Part shown: piece after piece, positions 1-13,575 of the stretch
Layout of the letters: every line of letters starts with the position of its first letter
Position numbering within the stretch: the stretch's first letter is position 1
Source: Plumapathes pennacea
Lineage: Eukaryota > Cnidaria > Anthozoa > Antipatharia > Myriopathidae
Reading direction: 5' to 3'
Length of the DNA stretch: 64,000 nt
Assembly (NCBI GenBank): GCA_964036295.1
Contig: OZ038462.1
Coordinates: 3,231,501 to 3,295,500, forward strand
Notes under the pieces: generated by a model
Told to the model about the DNA's origin: nothing
The model's database searches: none
What the model saw: only the letters and a program-made list of their open reading frames with translations
Position numbers and translations under genes: made by a program

Positions 1-312
1 TCCCTTCGCGTTGGGCATGCTTTCACAAAACCGCAACAGTCAAATTGAGTGTGTTATGGAACGCTATGGTAGTACAACAGTAAATGAGCGGTTAAATATT
101 AACATTATGCAGCCGACCTTCAGTGTTCATACATTATCCTTACCAAAGGCAAAGAAACACTGTAGCAAACTGAGGGATATCAAGAGAAACTCGTCGAAAT
201 ATGTCCACCAATTCATGCTATCGCGTGCCACTATTAGCTTGACGCTCTTCGGTCTGACTGAGATGACTGTGGCTGAGATTCGAATTTGGATGAATTCATA
301 GATGTCTGTCCA

Positions 313-1363
313 GATAATTAGTCATGTGACATCTGCAGGCCAATTACACGCGGGCATATGCACATGCGCACGACGTCATGATGCCCCAGCACGTACAATG
401 TGTACTTTACCGATCGAATTATTGTAAACGAACCTTCGGTCGGATATTATTCGGCGCGCGCCGTTAGTTCAATGTGAGTCATCACGTTGTAATACAGTCA
501 AGAAAAGGCTACCTAATGGTTTCAGGAACGTGCTTGTCGTGCTTGTGGGCTACGAACGTGCTCGCAACATCATTGTACGTTTGTATTGTATGTTTATATT
601 GAAGCGTTCTTGCTCGCTGTCAAGGCAACTGAAATGTCGTGACGATGCATGCTGATCATAGCGCTTTTCAATATTCATTGTGTCACTTTTACAGTTGACG
701 AAATTAAAATAACCTGTTCCCGGTCCGTTCATTTCAAAACTCCTGGCACTCTGAGCTTCGGATAATCCTCAGCTTTACTTTATGCATAGTGTCTTCAACC
801 TAGTATCATTTTTTCACGTAGTGACAATGAATGCTGTCCAGTAATGTTTGCTCAAAGCCAACAAATGCATTTTCCTCAAAAGCGCTTATGTAATTAATGT
901 TCCATACTTTGTCCTTTCGCACAATCTAAATCGGTAGAACGCGAATATGTAATTAGCTTCGCTTGAGACCACATCGGGTCAACACACTGAAGCTACCGGC
1001 CTTTAAAAGCTGTTTTCCACGACATTCCAGTTGCCTTGACAACGAGCGAGAACGCTTCGGATATAAACACGGTCTGAGTTTCGCTCAAAAAAGTCGAGGA
1101 ATCCAAAGAACATAAGTAAAACGCGAGTCGCAAAAGCAGACCGTATAAACGAGCGGTTGCTACGTTATCGACAAAGAACACTAAAGTAACCTTTTGCTTT
1201 GACGACCTCCGCAAAGGAGATAAAGACTCACTGCACGTGCTGAGCATTATGAATTTGCGAGCACGTTCGTAGCCGACAAGCACGTTCCTGAAACCAAAGT
1301 AAAAAGGCGCATGTGCACATGCCCGCGTGTAATTGGCCAGCAGATGTCACATGACTGATCATC
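313..1363. mobile_element. Foldback-type element with long inverted arms
   Basis: The left arm (about 313-650) and right arm (about 1005-1363) are inverted copies. GTCATGTGACATCTGC at 321 reappears reversed near 1355-1340, and CAATTACACGCGGGCAT at 341 near 1335-1319. The phrases CAGGAACGTGCTTGTCG and CGAACGTGCTCGCAA near 525 and 555, and GTCAAGGCAACTG near 620, also recur inverted near 1290, 1265 and 1040. Arms total about 340 bp each around a 350-bp centre. No transposase is present, so it is non-autonomous. Confidence 0.8.
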
Positions 1364-1599
1364 CAAATATTAATGAACGTTACCATTTTATCGCCAGCGA
1401 GTCAAACAGTGATCGGACAAGTCGGATTCTTCGATGGGATTGACAGGAGGATACGCATATTTCGCGGATGATAACAATCACAGACACGGGCAATGAACAC
1501 TGGTCGAGAAGGACCCTTTAAAAATTGTCATAAAATTTCACATCACGTTTTGCTGTTGTTCTTGATGAAGATGACGCTTTCCATTTTATGTTAGAACGT

Positions 1600-1796
1600 T
1601 AACCCCCTCCCACGAGTGATGAACTTCAATGCTTTACAATTTTTACAACATTTCATACAGTGAGGAGAACTTGGCTTTTGATACCTTGCTCAAAATGAAA
1701 GCCAATTAAACCAGCGATTCTCATTTCATCACTCATACGTTTTCTTTATAAACGTTAGGAGAATCTGTGTTTTGATCTTGGTAGTGAAAGAGTTAA
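1600..1796. repeat. AACCCTTTCACTCC-ended MITE, copy 1
   Basis: It runs from TTAACCCCCTCCCACGAGTG to GTAGTGAAAGAGTTAAA, with the internal words CATTTCATACAGTGAGGAGA and ATCACTCATACGTTTTCTTT shared with other copies. Confidence 0.75.
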
Positions 1797-2984
1797 ACAG
1801 GTGGGCCCATTAGTGCTCAAAACCGCGAATCATGGATTAGGTCGAAACTTTTTTATCATCGATCCACTGAACCTTTTTTCTGTGAAAATATCAGTGTATC
1901 TAATGAGAAAAAAATTCTACTTTCACGCTAAAGTCGTTAATATGTATGTGGAAACTCCTGTGTGTTTGACAAGTGACAGAAGTGTCAGCTGAATCTGATG
2001 AGAGGCCAAATTCTGTCAAGACCCAGTGGCTACAGAGTACGATTATGCTAATCTGTTTGCCATTTTGAGCCTGAAAATAGAAGCAATTCGCGCACAAAAC
2101 GAGTTCCTACATACGTTTTCTGAGCTACAACAAGCTCTTCAACTGGTCTTTGACCAAAATCCTGCAATGTGTTGGCAGCGAGTGTTGTGCAGAGAGCAAG
2201 AATTTCATAAATCCTGGGTTAGCTTATTAACCACGTGAGGCTCTGAATGCTAAGATAATAAGTTAACAAAAAATAAAAAACCCTTACCAAAGGCAAAAAA
2301 ATGCTGCAGGCAAATCCACAGAATCACGCTGAAAATTCCTCCCAACCAAATCATGCTGTTGTGTGGTTCAATATCAGTGCTAGAATAATGCACAGCGGGC
2401 CGAGCGAGATTAATATGTCACTGCAAGTTAATTATACAACTATCTTACCAGCTGTCTTTGTTTGCCTTGAAAACGATATAAAGCACGCACGGAGAGCAAG
2501 AGTGTTTTTCACTTTAAAAACTTTATCTTCAATCGATAAAGCTAATTGAGATTACTGTGAAACACCTTTTCGGGAAACTTCTTCGTTATCGTCTCCAGCG
2601 TGTGGCAGTGTGCTCTTTGCTCGAATTAGCAGAATTAATGATATTGCAGCAGTTTTTTTTTTTCGGTTTGGTTTAATCGAATTATTTGGTATTTTTCGCA
2701 TATTATGTAAAAGAATCACCTAAAAACGCAACCAATTTTGTGTCTAAAAAGTTGTTTTAGGCATTCTGTTCGCATCAATTAATGTAAAAGATAATTCGCA
2801 CGTCAAACTATTGACTTATGTAAAGCGGAGAAATTACCATAAAGGAGAGTTCTCGAATAGCACACGGAAACCACGGAAGACACAAGCAAAAACTAGAATG
2901 AAAGAAACACGCTCTTTTCGTAGTTCTAGAATGTGTAAAAAAAGTTTGATCATGTGACGAAAGCACGCAAGCACGCCAGTGTTT

Positions 2985-3155
2985 TAACCCTTTCACTCGG
3001 CCCAAGTTCAAACGCCTTTTATGAATAACGTCATGAGTGATGAAGTGAAAACGCTTTCTGAGCAAGCTATCAAAGGTAAGGTTCTCCGTACTGCATGGTG
3101 ATCTATCTCAGGTGAGAAACTGAAGGAGAAAATTGAAGTTGATCATTCTAACAGT
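2985..3155. repeat. AACCCTTTCACTCC-ended MITE, copy 2
   Basis: It begins TTAACCCTTTCACTCGGCCC and closes with GAGAAAATTGAAGTTGATCA then TTCTAACAG. It shares the family's internal CGTCATGAGTGATG and CTGCATGGTGATC words. Confidence 0.7.
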
Positions 3156-3479
3156 GGTTCATGAACTCTGGCTACCTGAGCTCCGTTTTTTTTTTTTTTT
3201 TTTTTTTTTTTTTTGGCTTAAGCTTGAGGTTTTACGAGCGTCACACTGAACTACAAAATCTGCACTTTTGTGCATAACCGCTGACTCAAAAATGAGGTGG
3301 CCGCACGGCCGAAAAACGTATTTCCGCGATGTCGCAAGCCTGCGAATAAAGCCCATTCACCCAAGCTAAACGGGTTGTATTCGAAGGCCACATTTTCGCC
3401 TAAGTTTTGGAAAGCCCATGCACTTATTGAAATTGCCACAACACGAACCGCATCAACAACAACATAAACACTATAATAC

Positions 3480-3900
3480 TTATTAATGAGTGGTCACACT
3501 CTTAGGTTCTGTTTGACAATTCAGGCGAAGGAAGTGAGCATTGCCATTACTTATTGGGACCTTTCACTTGAATGAATGCACATGCCTTTCAGGTTCATTT
3601 GGCAGTTCAAGTGTTGGACGTGAACACTGCTATTAGAACGTACTACTCATTGAGAGCTTTCATTTGAATGATCACATCTTTTGGTTTCATTTGACAATTC
3701 AGGATCTGGAAGTGAGCACTGCTGTTAGAATGTACTCATTGAAAGCTTTCATTTCAATGATCACACCTTTAGGTTCGGTTTAACAGTTCAGGAGTTGAAA
3801 GTGAACACTGTTTTTAGAATGCGCTCATTTAGAGCTTTCATTTGAGTGGTCACACCTTTAGGTTTCATTTGACAATTCAGGAGTTGGATGTGAACTGTGA
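3480..3900. repeat. Satellite-like tandem array, about 90-bp unit
   Basis: About five degenerate units repeat the order GTGAACACTG, (A/G)ACTCATTGAGAGCTTTCATTT, GATCACACCTTTAGGTT, CATTTGACAATTCAGGA. The AGTGAGC/GTGAAC word recurs at roughly 3535, 3620, 3712, 3800 and 3888, a spacing near 90 bp. An inverted array of the same unit lies at 38950-39290. Confidence 0.8.
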
Positions 3901-6900
3901 AAGGGTTCGCTTTGAGCTTTAAAACAGTGATATGCCTGAATACGACGGGACAAAAAGACATCAATTTCCTATCCAGCGTTTTCTTAAATGATTTTAAAAT
4001 AGTCACATTTTTAGGCTTTCTCGTTAGGATTAAGTGGTACAGTGCATTAACACTGAAGTACCGTCTTTACTCTTATCTTGATAAAAATCCTTGATGAAGA
4101 TTTAGCCGGTAAGTGTACTTGCAATCGAAATGGGCTTTCATGATATAACATGTTTACTAAGCATTTATTCAAGTTTTCTAAACATCACGTTTTAACGTTA
4201 GACTATCTACCCTTGTCTATTATCGACTACCCATGCCAGACTACAAGAGTCAGTTTCGTCAAAGCAATTTCTTTGACTCCTTTTGGATTAAGCTATGTGT
4301 CAAACTCACTGAAAATGTAATCCTACATCTTACTTACATGAATTTATTTAACACTAATTTGGCATCTGGTCAGTTAAAATTGATGCCATTAGGTCTAAAG
4401 AGGTAATGCGGGATACAAGTCTATTTTCCAATTAACACTTCGCTTTTACGTCCAGAAATGAAACCCACTAAAAAAATCCAAAACATAAACCTTATGAGAA
4501 TTTACTAACGAAGTATCTGCTAAAGCTAAACGTGTATTTTCCATTTGCACAATTCATTTCTTTTAACTAGAAATCAAACCCACTGAAAGTTTTTAAGCCT
4601 ATAACCATTACGTGACATAATTTCACACTAATGAGGCACCATGTTAATTAAATGTGCCATATTTCTAACTAACATGGATAACAATTTCCATTTATGCATC
4701 TTGAAAATACCAATTAATCGTTCCAACGCGTTTGATCGACCATAATCTGGAATAGAAGTAGCCGGGCTGGTTTAAAATGTGTTAGTTTAAGGCTGACTTC
4801 ATTTGCAGATGAAAAGAAGTAAATTCAGTCTTTCAAATATGTCAAGTATTCAAATTCGTGCTGACGATAAAACTATACCTATTAGTAAGTTCAATATGAG
4901 CTCTGATGTTTTCTTTTCCGGAATAATAATATGAATTTTAAGGTAAATGGATTAAGTTGAAAAAATAATTAAAAATGTGTGATGTTAAAAACTGTTGATG
5001 AAGAGAACACACATTCTCAGCTGAATCAAACATTATCAAAGTCAATTCATATGTCTCAATTTTGTTAAATATTTGGATTTGCAAGACGTAAATAACATAA
5101 CTACGTGTTCTATATTCGTGTTCAATATATATCTCCATTTTATCAATACGTGAAACAGCTTGTTGAAAAAAGTTGGAAGTGAAGACTATTTTGGATCATC
5201 CATAAAATAATCGTAAGCTATTAGTTGCCACCTGCCAACTTGTTTGCTGTCACATTAATTGATACCCTATACCAGTTGTTCGGAATGCCCAGTTTCATTA
5301 ACTTCGCAAGCATATATTTTCAAGAACCTGCGAATCAGTAAAATACAGAAGACTGTTTCACCCTTGCTTCCATCCACGCTATTGGCAAAAAATAAATAAT
5401 AAAATAATAAAAAAATAGGTGTTTGGTAAAAACACGGATGGCCTACAGAGAACGACGTAAAAAAAAAAAGAGCCCTGTACACTGGCCCAAAATTTCCAAT
5501 TAGGACCCGTCTTCTTTCTACAAGTGTTCCACCGGTCGAACATTTCAACACTGAGCCTCCGGCTCGGGAGAATGCTTTGACTTTAAATAAATATAATTTT
5601 GTTTATATTTATTATTTGGTTCATTTTAGAACAACTTGCTCAGAATGAAGCTGTTTGAACCTTTTCGAGCTGCAAGTAAGTCGTAGCTAACTTGTTCTGG
5701 GCTATCTGCACTTAATTCCTTTTTCCTTTCTTTCTTTCCTTTATTTTATTTATTTAATTTTTATCGTCCTGTTCTAGATGGCCAGTTTTTAGCTGCGTAA
5801 ACGTGTGCACATTAACTGGGCGCGTCTACGTCTCCTTATGGGTGTCCACACGTCACGACCTACTGCAACCAGCCAATAAAAATCCTTTTATTTCAGACTG
5901 AGTCTTTTATAGAAATTGTGACTCAATGGAAGGCTCCGTTTGATATACAGGATGTGACATACTTTTATTCAGACAGATTAATGATTTATGACAGCCCGCA
6001 ATGGCTTGCATTTGCATAATTTTTGACTTGATCAAACTCGCTCGACAGAAAACTCGCGCAATAAGGTTATACAGCTGGAAAATGTACACGGGCTTTTATC
6101 GCAGCAGATCAGAGTGAACGAAATCAACTTTTTATTATTATTATTATTCTTTGCTCAATTTATTAAGCCTGGTTTTCCTGACCGACGTAAATACGCGCAA
6201 GCACAGAAGTCCATATTTCATAGTGACAAAAGGCTCGACGCAAGCACCAGCTCAATAGTCAAAACAATCCCTTTTACTTGCCTTTCTTGCGTTTTTTCGC
6301 TGACGTATAGTTATTGTGTTTGCGCTTTGCATCACTCGAAAATTAGGCTTTGACGTTGATGTGCCAATTGATCAAAACTCCCAGCGCTTCGTAAATATAA
6401 AAAATAAAAATAAAATAAAAATAAGGATCTGGGTTATAATAAACTTTTTTCGTTTCTTTCATTCTTCGTTTGTATGTAACTCTCACGAAAGCGAATTTTG
6501 GCGAGCAATTTTGGCCTTGGGTTGGGTTAAAAGATTGAGGAGGAATGTCGGAGCTGCATGCATTAACCCTTAATTTGCATCGCGAGTGCAATAAAGTTAA
6601 ACACTTCGAAACAAAAAGCAACAATATTATAATTATACCCACAGTATACCCGATGTGAATTATCACGAAATTCGAAACATTCTGATAGCCCACCAATATA
6701 TCATATCCTGTTTCTTTTGATAACAGTTTATGCCAAAGCTATGTGAAAGTTCACAGCTCACAGTTCCTTGAACTGCATTCTGGCAAGATTAGAGTCATGA
6801 AATGAAGACTTTGACGTTGCCGATCCTACGGGCTCGGAACTACCAACCAGATCAGGAGACTGGCGAACGTTTTCGCAGAATTTCGCGGTTTTCGCTTTGT

Positions 6901-7419
6901 CAAAGTAGTGGAACAAACAAGGTATGACTTGAATCGGGTACCAGAAAAAATAAAAAAATGCTCCACAGTTACAGAAGATAGAAACCACGCAAAATCGTTA
7001 ATATTCACAATTGTAGACAAAAACGTCCTTTGTTAAGCCAGTGGCGTCTTGGCATATTTATCAATGACACTCGCACTGCATGTCTCCTTAATTTACTTGA
7101 CGTATTATCTATTTCGGCTCATTCTACCAGCACAGTCTTAGGAAACGGCGTTTAGAAAATAGCTTCTCTCAACTCAGTAGAGATTTAAAAGAAACCTGTT
7201 CAGCTGCCCACGTCACGCAGTGGATCACTTAGAACGTTTACACAAGGCGTGAGGAAAAAAAAACTCAAGTATACTTGATCATTTCTTGCAATTTTTAAAC
7301 TGAAACTTTTAAACCTGGAAAAAAGACATGGAAACGTGCACCACGATAAACCGAGGTTAAACTAGTAGATAAGTAAGTTACAATACAAAAAAGATTTACT
7401 TGATAATGAGTAAACCTAC
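3900..7419. other. No gene recognised
   Basis: This is AT-rich sequence with stop codons in all frames. The longest frame (117 codons, minus strand near 6343-6696) has no domain or codon bias I can recognise. No large repeat was identified here. Confidence 0.6.
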
Positions 7420-7483
7420 CAACGTAGAGCGAACATTGCCATAGAAAGAGAAACGCGCCACAACATCCACTCAGCCAAAGCAT
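7420..7483 (-). CDS. Possible signal-peptide first exon, minus strand (3)
   Basis: From ATG at 7483 the minus strand encodes MLWLSGCCGAFLFLWQCSLY, hydrophobic, then ends in phase 1 (GTT G) at a GTAGGT donor. It ends like the candidate at 10802 (both GTT G, phase 1). No downstream exon was recognised. Confidence 0.3.
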
Positions 7484-9110
7484 GATGTCCAGTGGCTCGA
7501 ATATTCAACATCTGTACTTCAATGCATCGGGGAAGGTCATAAGGCAGGTCCTTATCGGCTGTGTTTTATGCCTTGAGGACGGCTAATCCATAGGCAGTAT
7601 TTTCATTGTAAATGTATACATTATTTTGAATTAATGAGGCTATATTATAAAAAAACCCGCAGAATTTTCTGGAAAGTGTCAAGAAATTGTGTCAGCTGCT
7701 GCAACAGATCGACGGGATAGCAGCAACTGGTTTTTGTTTTTACCTCCTGATCGATAGGAAGGGCATATTTAGTAGTAACAGAAAGAATATAAAAACTACC
7801 AAATACAGTTTTGCAACCACTTGAATAATTCATTTTCGTTTATCCTTTAAATCCATATCAATCAAATATTTCATTAAGAAGTGACCGCGGCTAAAAAGCC
7901 AAAATATAATTCACTTCTTCATTGGCCATTACATTCACACCAACAAATTAATCCTTTTGACAAGAATTCGCCACCTTTAAGCAATTTCAATAATCATAGA
8001 ACTTTCCACAAAAGAAGTTCTAGAAAGTGCATACGACAAACATAGGCCGGCTGCAGCATGATCGTATTTAACTAAGAATATCTTTTCAAAATGTGACAGA
8101 AAAAACTTCGCTCATTTAACCCTTTCAGTGCCATGTCTCACAGTCCAAAATAAAATTCATCTAAACAAAAACGTGAACACTGCTACAACGAGTAATGGAT
8201 TTATGGTCACTTAATGCTTAAGGGCAGCTTAATGGAGGGACACCAACATTGAGCCTCGGGGTATAGTCAAGCTTTGTTTGATCACATCCTGTAACTTGAG
8301 TGAGGTTTCAAGTGACTTGTGTTGAATAAAATACTGACAACAACTAAGTGTTCTACGGTCTCTAATTTAACTCGAGTTTAGGTGTCGGTTACCTTGCGGT
8401 AAGTAGCGCCACGATAGTTTAAACTGGCCATTTCATACAGGTAAAAAACAAGACTAAGCGCCACTTGGGACCGCTCATGGGTGGCGCTTAACAGAGGGAA
8501 GGAACAATCTACAGTCATTACAGAGAAGGGACTTTGACAGGACGTTTTCACGCTGTTAGGTTTCCATTTGAAAGTTCAATTGGAGTTGACGGTTTTCCCA
8601 GGTTTAGTCAAATTCACCACTGGCAAGTTAATGCGAAGTAATATTCAAACTTACGCCAGACTTGCGGAGCTTTCTATGAGAATTTATTATAACCAAATCG
8701 CAAGAGAACCTCTAACATTTGATTCAGGGATTGAGTAGTACTGTTAGCTTTAAATTTACGTTGCCGCAAAATATGGAAGAAACTAATTCTGGAGTATTTG
8801 GTTTGATTTGACTATTGGAAAACTGAATTCCATTTGCAGCCAGGGTTACTTCAAGTACTAAAATACTAGTAGTATTTTAACTCCCCGACTACAAATGCTG
8901 GGGCAAATTCAATAATTTTACAACTGTATTTTACAAATTGGACCAATTTTCTTACACGTTAAAACGCACTTCATTCTAATACTAGTCGTTGCACCTATGC
9001 ATTTGAGACATGCACTCGAAACCGTTTACAAACTTTCATCAGACTACAGCCCATTTATGGGTCAACCCCTTTCAAATATGTTAAACTCGTTACCTCGATC
9101 GTCTTTACAT
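7484..9110. other. No gene recognised
   Basis: AT-rich. A CATTTAACCCTTTCAGTGCC word near 8117 is probably a fragment of the dispersed MITE. Nothing coding is visible. Confidence 0.55.
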
Positions 9111-9113
9111 GCG

Positions 9114-9283
9114 TCTGGTCGAATCTTGAAAACATTCGCCCAATGTTTTCAAGTTTGAAATCCAAGATGGCGTCCACAACGGCGGTGGATCTCCCTCTCG
9201 ATCGCTCGCCGCTGTTGTGGACGCCATCTTGGATTTCAAACTTGAAAACATTGGGCGAATGTTTTCAAGACTCGACCAAACGC
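9114..9283. repeat. Near-perfect inverted repeat (hairpin element)
   Basis: The left arm (9114-9186) and right arm (9208-9283) are almost exact reverse complements. They include TTGAAAACATTCGCCCAATG and AAATCCAAGATGGCGTCCAC, separated by about 20 bp containing CTCGATCGCTCG. Arm identity is so high that the element is likely young or maintained. Confidence 0.85.
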
Positions 9284-9299
9284 GCGCGCATGCGCTTCC

Positions 9300-10415
9300 C
9301 ATGATACTGTCCCTTTAACTTAGTCCCACCGTTAGAGTTGACTCGTGAATATTAAAGTTTGAAGTTGAACTAACTTTATTTGAAAATAAAAAATAAAAAA
9401 TAAAAAAAACTTTATTTGATCATTTTAGGGAGCATGCCCAGTATAAGTCCGTTATCCATCACGCTATTTCATTTCCGCTGTTTCCTTCTGTTGTACGTGA
9501 TGACAGCATCATAAATAATAAATAAACTTCCGCCATTATTCTTCACTACGAGCGTCAAGGCTTCAAGGGCACTGATGATGAACAACATGAACTAAACCGG
9601 ATGATTCACTGAACTTCGCTATTAATAATGAAGAGTGCCGGAAAACCAAAGCAATTTGCAGCGGCACGTTGCGGAACTTCCTCAATTACCATAAATTTGC
9701 CGGATGATGGTCATTTTTTCTTTTCTTGGACGACAGTCAATTCATTCTAGATGAATTATTAATATGCAGACGAGATGTTCGTCAAGATAAATGCGGGAAG
9801 TAAAACGAGTTCAGTTTTACAACATTGGGCGTCTGATTGACCAAGAATGCTGCCAATTTTTGTTTTAACCAATACAGAAACGCAGCAAACGCAAAACCAA
9901 AGCAACCACACAATTACTTTCGATATAATCAACCAAAAACGGCTCTATCAAAACAAAATTGTCGTCTTGTAAGAACTATCCATCAGGAATTAATGCAGCA
10001 TGCATATTAACAAAACGAACTTGAATAGCGCGTTCTGATCTCGAACTGGAATAATTATGGCGACTGCGATAGTTTTTCACGCTATCGTCGCGTCTGAGAT
10101 GAGTTGTGCGTCTCGTATCTACTTTGTCACCTAAAACTTTAGAAGAATTATTCCCGTGGCCGAAATTAATTTTGGTTTTCATAAACGCGTTGTTGCTATT
10201 ATCTCATTGCAGCCAAAGGAATCTTCCCCTGTGGAAACATGTAATCATGTTTATTCGAATATCATCGACATGGTTTACGCAGAGAGCCCTCTATAACCCA
10301 AAAATTTCTCCAAGACCGTTTTTTTGAAATCAACCAAAAGTGTGAGCTCTCTGTGAGATATAGGGGGCATGGTTCTAATTGTAGTCAGTTTGCAGTTCAC
10401 GAATCTTGCATTTTT
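9300..10415. other. No gene recognised
   Basis: Contains CCAATACAGAAACGCAGCAA near 9870, similar in wording to dispersed sequence at 22650-22760 and 56515-56640 (GCCAAACTTGTTTGG, AATCCAAAAGCGT). This points to another repeat. Nothing coding is visible. Confidence 0.5.
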
Positions 10416-10417
10416 CA

Positions 10418-10538
10418 GGTCCGTTTCAAACGTCGCGCTACTATCGTGCCGAACTCAATGTAAATTAGCTTAAACAATGGATTTTGCTCATTTGCATTGA
10501 GTTCGGCACGGCAGTTGCGCGACGTTTGAAACGGGCCT
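10418..10538. repeat. Palindromic hairpin element, TTTTGCTCA-core family, copy 1
   Basis: The arms begin GTCCGTTTCAAACGTCGCGC and end with its near complement GCGCGACGTTTGAAACGGGC. The centre holds ACAATGGATTTTGCTCATTT, shared with copies at 26236, 61211 and 61625. Confidence 0.85.
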
Positions 10539-10801
10539 CAGCCTCCCAGTTTTGATAGAGAAACGTGACAGTTTGACCAGCGACCCCGCCTGTTCAGACC
10601 TTTGGATTATATATCATACATCACTGAATGTCAAAATATTATTTCAGCAATTCTCTCAGTGTTATTGAACCAGTATACCACCCTGGGACTGGGGTGACTT
10701 ATCCAAACTTCGACATCCGAGGAGAGTTTGTACAACGGTTATGTAGAGCGAATTCTCACAGCAAAAAAACAAAACTCGAAAAAAAAAATTAAAAAACTTA
10801 C

Positions 10802-10859
10802 CAACAAAGGCGAGATCAACCATAACCAAAAGAGCAAGAGCGAGTGAAGAATGCCACAT
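10802..10859 (-). CDS. Possible signal-peptide first exon, minus strand (2)
   Basis: From ATG at 10859 the minus strand encodes MWHSSLALALLVMVDLAFV, a textbook signal-peptide shape, ending in phase 1 at a GTAAGT donor (GT at 10801-10800). A candidate acceptor (tgcag) lies just upstream near 10876. No following exon could be recognised. Confidence 0.35.
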
Positions 10860-10916
10860 TTGTTTTAAGAAACTGCAGGCAATGCTGACTTTGTGATAGC
10901 TATTGTAGAAAACCAT

Positions 10917-13140
10917 GGTTCGGTGATCAGAAGTTGTTACTTTTTGGACAAATTATTAATATTCATAACTCCCCGTCTTTAGTGTGACAATTGACACATT
11001 GTTGATTTTTATGGGACAAGGGATGCCTGATATCAACTTTGTTTCTAATTTCCCTAGTCGCCACCCCGTCGATAACGCCAAAGGCGAGTTTCAAGAAAAT
11101 ATCCTATTCCTAAACCCCAAATGAAATCTAAAAGTTTCAACGATTACAATGAAAATGAATATACTTTATTTTTTGTCCAGTTTAATTTAGACCGAACAGC
11201 TTGGCAGTAAAAGGGTCAAGTAGTTAAAGTTAGCCGTCGAAACACATTAGGCACTGCATAAATTGTTCTCTTTGCACCCATCACGCAGAAAGCATGCACC
11301 GTCTCGTATTCGTTAATTTTTTAATGACAAGAACCATTTGCATAGTGACATCGCAAACAGACTATTTGGCCGGTGTTGATAAAAAGAAATCTCAAAAAGC
11401 TTTATTCCAGGTGGTTCATTACGTGCTAGTTGATCTGTGTTTTATGAAAGTAATAAATGAAACGCTTAAATTTACTCTTGTCCGGAAACTAACAACGTGT
11501 TGAAAATAAGTGTTGCTTCCACAGAAAAAAATAAGCAAAGTGCTGCTCAAGAAGAAATTGAACCCCACATGGAGTCTGTGCTTGAAATGACGTAAGAGCT
11601 AACGTAGATGTCGAAAGTGTTTGTGTAGGTTCCATTAGTACGATAGGATGCAAAAAACAAAAAATGAAAAATATATAAAAACATTGTACTTTTCGAAAGG
11701 GCTTCTGGTTTACTCATATCGGCAGCAGAAAGGTATTCAGCCAAACAAACTTTAGTGTCGCTTTCCCCAGAACAAAATTGTTCCCCTTCTTAAATAATGG
11801 TACACTTCGAAACGCTTTTGTGACATTCCCTGCTTTCTTCGAAGCTTAATAGATATAATTCCAAGCCGGGCTGTTTGTATCTAAGCCAAGGGAAATTATC
11901 ATATCTGAAGATAGAAAAAAGATAACAAAATGGAAAGATGTTTCTTCCTTTATCGCTTCGGCTTTGTTCTCATAATTGTACTCACTTCGGGGATTAAATT
12001 TATTCTGTTTTGGAGGGAAAACAGATTTCGGAAACAGATGCTTCGCATTTCCTTTATTTTCTTCCCTGGCACATTTAATTATGCAGCCATAAAACAGAAT
12101 ACACTATAAGCCTGTCTTCACTTGCTATAACTGAAGGAGACTAAAAATTCTACGTTTCCCAAGAAATAATAACAATGCGTGAATTAGAAGGAAAATTCTG
12201 CACGCTGCTTAGGAAACGACAAGGCTATATTTCGAGGTGTTTATTTTTATTTAGCTGGCAGCTGCCTTGATCCCCTTACCCCCACCCTCCTAAAAATTAG
12301 CTAAAAAAGTAAAAGCAAAACAGAAACATTGAATTGATAATGGCTTTCAAGTAGCCATATATTTAGTAATACGCATTAAAGTAAACTAAAACACTGCGGG
12401 ACCAATCGGTCATTTGGTAAGTGGTGGTCGTCTACGGGAGGTGGTCGCTCAGGGAGGTTCCACCGTTTTACAAAGCACAGACATACAAACACACGCGCAC
12501 ACAGGCAAACAGTTCTTTAGGAAAACAGCAAAAAATAGATCAACATTTGTGCTTATGTAATATATTACGTTGGTTATATCTTATGGGATTATTTCCTTTT
12601 TTCAGACAAGGGGTCCCACTCAAGAATAAGTGAGCTAATTTTTTAATGTGACCTCGGCCCAAACGGCAAATAATATAGGGCAGCCGATTTTGCATATTTA
12701 TAACATAACGTAAAAAGTAGTTTTGTGTCTTAGTTTTCACTGTTGGGGGAGGGGAGGGGAGGGGGCACTACTTATCAGTATTAAATTTAGTAAAGAAAAG
12801 AATCTTTTATTGTTTTATTTTATCAGCAAATTAGGTTTCCGCTTTGCAAATATATGCCAACCCAAAAGGATATGGTTTAAGCGCGTATTTTCCCCGGGTA
12901 GCTGCTTACAAAAATAACAGACAAAATTGCCGACATTTTTGTCCATAATCCGATTGCAGACAAGCAAGATAAGCAGCCTAGAAGTTTAATTAAGTTCGGA
13001 ATGTTGCGTTGAATGCGAACAACGAAAACATAAAACATATGGAAGACACTTCACCTGACAGGTTGTGCGTAAGTGAAGAACGTGGTCACTGACAGATTAA
13101 CCTTGTGACCTTGCTAAAGCAGAACTGCAGACAGGAAAAA
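10917..13140. other. No gene recognised
   Basis: AT-rich sequence with a G-rich purine tract (GGGGGAGGGGAGGGGAGGGG near 12747). Reading frames are below 75 codons without recognisable motifs. Confidence 0.55.
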
Positions 13141-13158
13141 AAAAAACTCGAAACTTAC

Positions 13159-13194
13159 CTTTCTCCACTGACCAGACAATGTGACTTGTCAATC
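13159..13194 (-). CDS. Possible 36-nt mini-exon, minus strand
   Basis: On the minus strand, CAACAG ends at 13195 and is followed by 36 nt and a strong donor (GTAAGTTTCG). Entering in phase 1 it reads LTSHIVWSVEK and leaves in phase 1, so it fits after the signal-peptide candidate at 14564-14642. It is too short to prove by sequence alone. Confidence 0.3.
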
Positions 13195-13398
13195 CTGTTG
13201 AAAAATAAAAAAATAAAGAGTTGTACGACGAAATAGGAAGGAATGGATATCAAGGATTCGCCAAAATATAAGTATAGCAAAGCCATTCCAGAGGAAAATA
13301 TGCAAAAGGTAATGGTCTAAACTTAGAACGTCAAAATCTAGTTTTAACTCTTTTAGATCTAGTCCTTAATTCTCCAAGCACTGCCTCAGCAGGGCATT

Positions 13399-13575
13399 TA
13401 ACCCATTTCACTCCTAATCAAAATGCAGATTCTCCCAGCCTTTTTAAGAAGAAAGTATATGAGTAATGTAGTGAGAAATGATAGTTTTAACATTAGCTTT
13501 CATCCAAGCAAGCTATGCGTCTGGTATCGAAAGTGAAAGAGAAAAATGAAGTTTATCATTCTTGGGAGTGTCAAC
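13399..13575. repeat. AACCCTTTCACTCC-ended MITE, copy 3
   Basis: It begins ACCCATTTCACTCCTAATCA, carries AGATTCTCCCAGCCTTTTTA, and ends AAGTTTATCATTCTTGGGAG. Confidence 0.7.

Noticed and set aside
11-301. 96-codon plus-strand frame at the left edge
   Set aside because: No recognisable motif. A similar CTTACCAAAGGCAAA word at 2281 suggests repeat-derived sequence rather than a gene.
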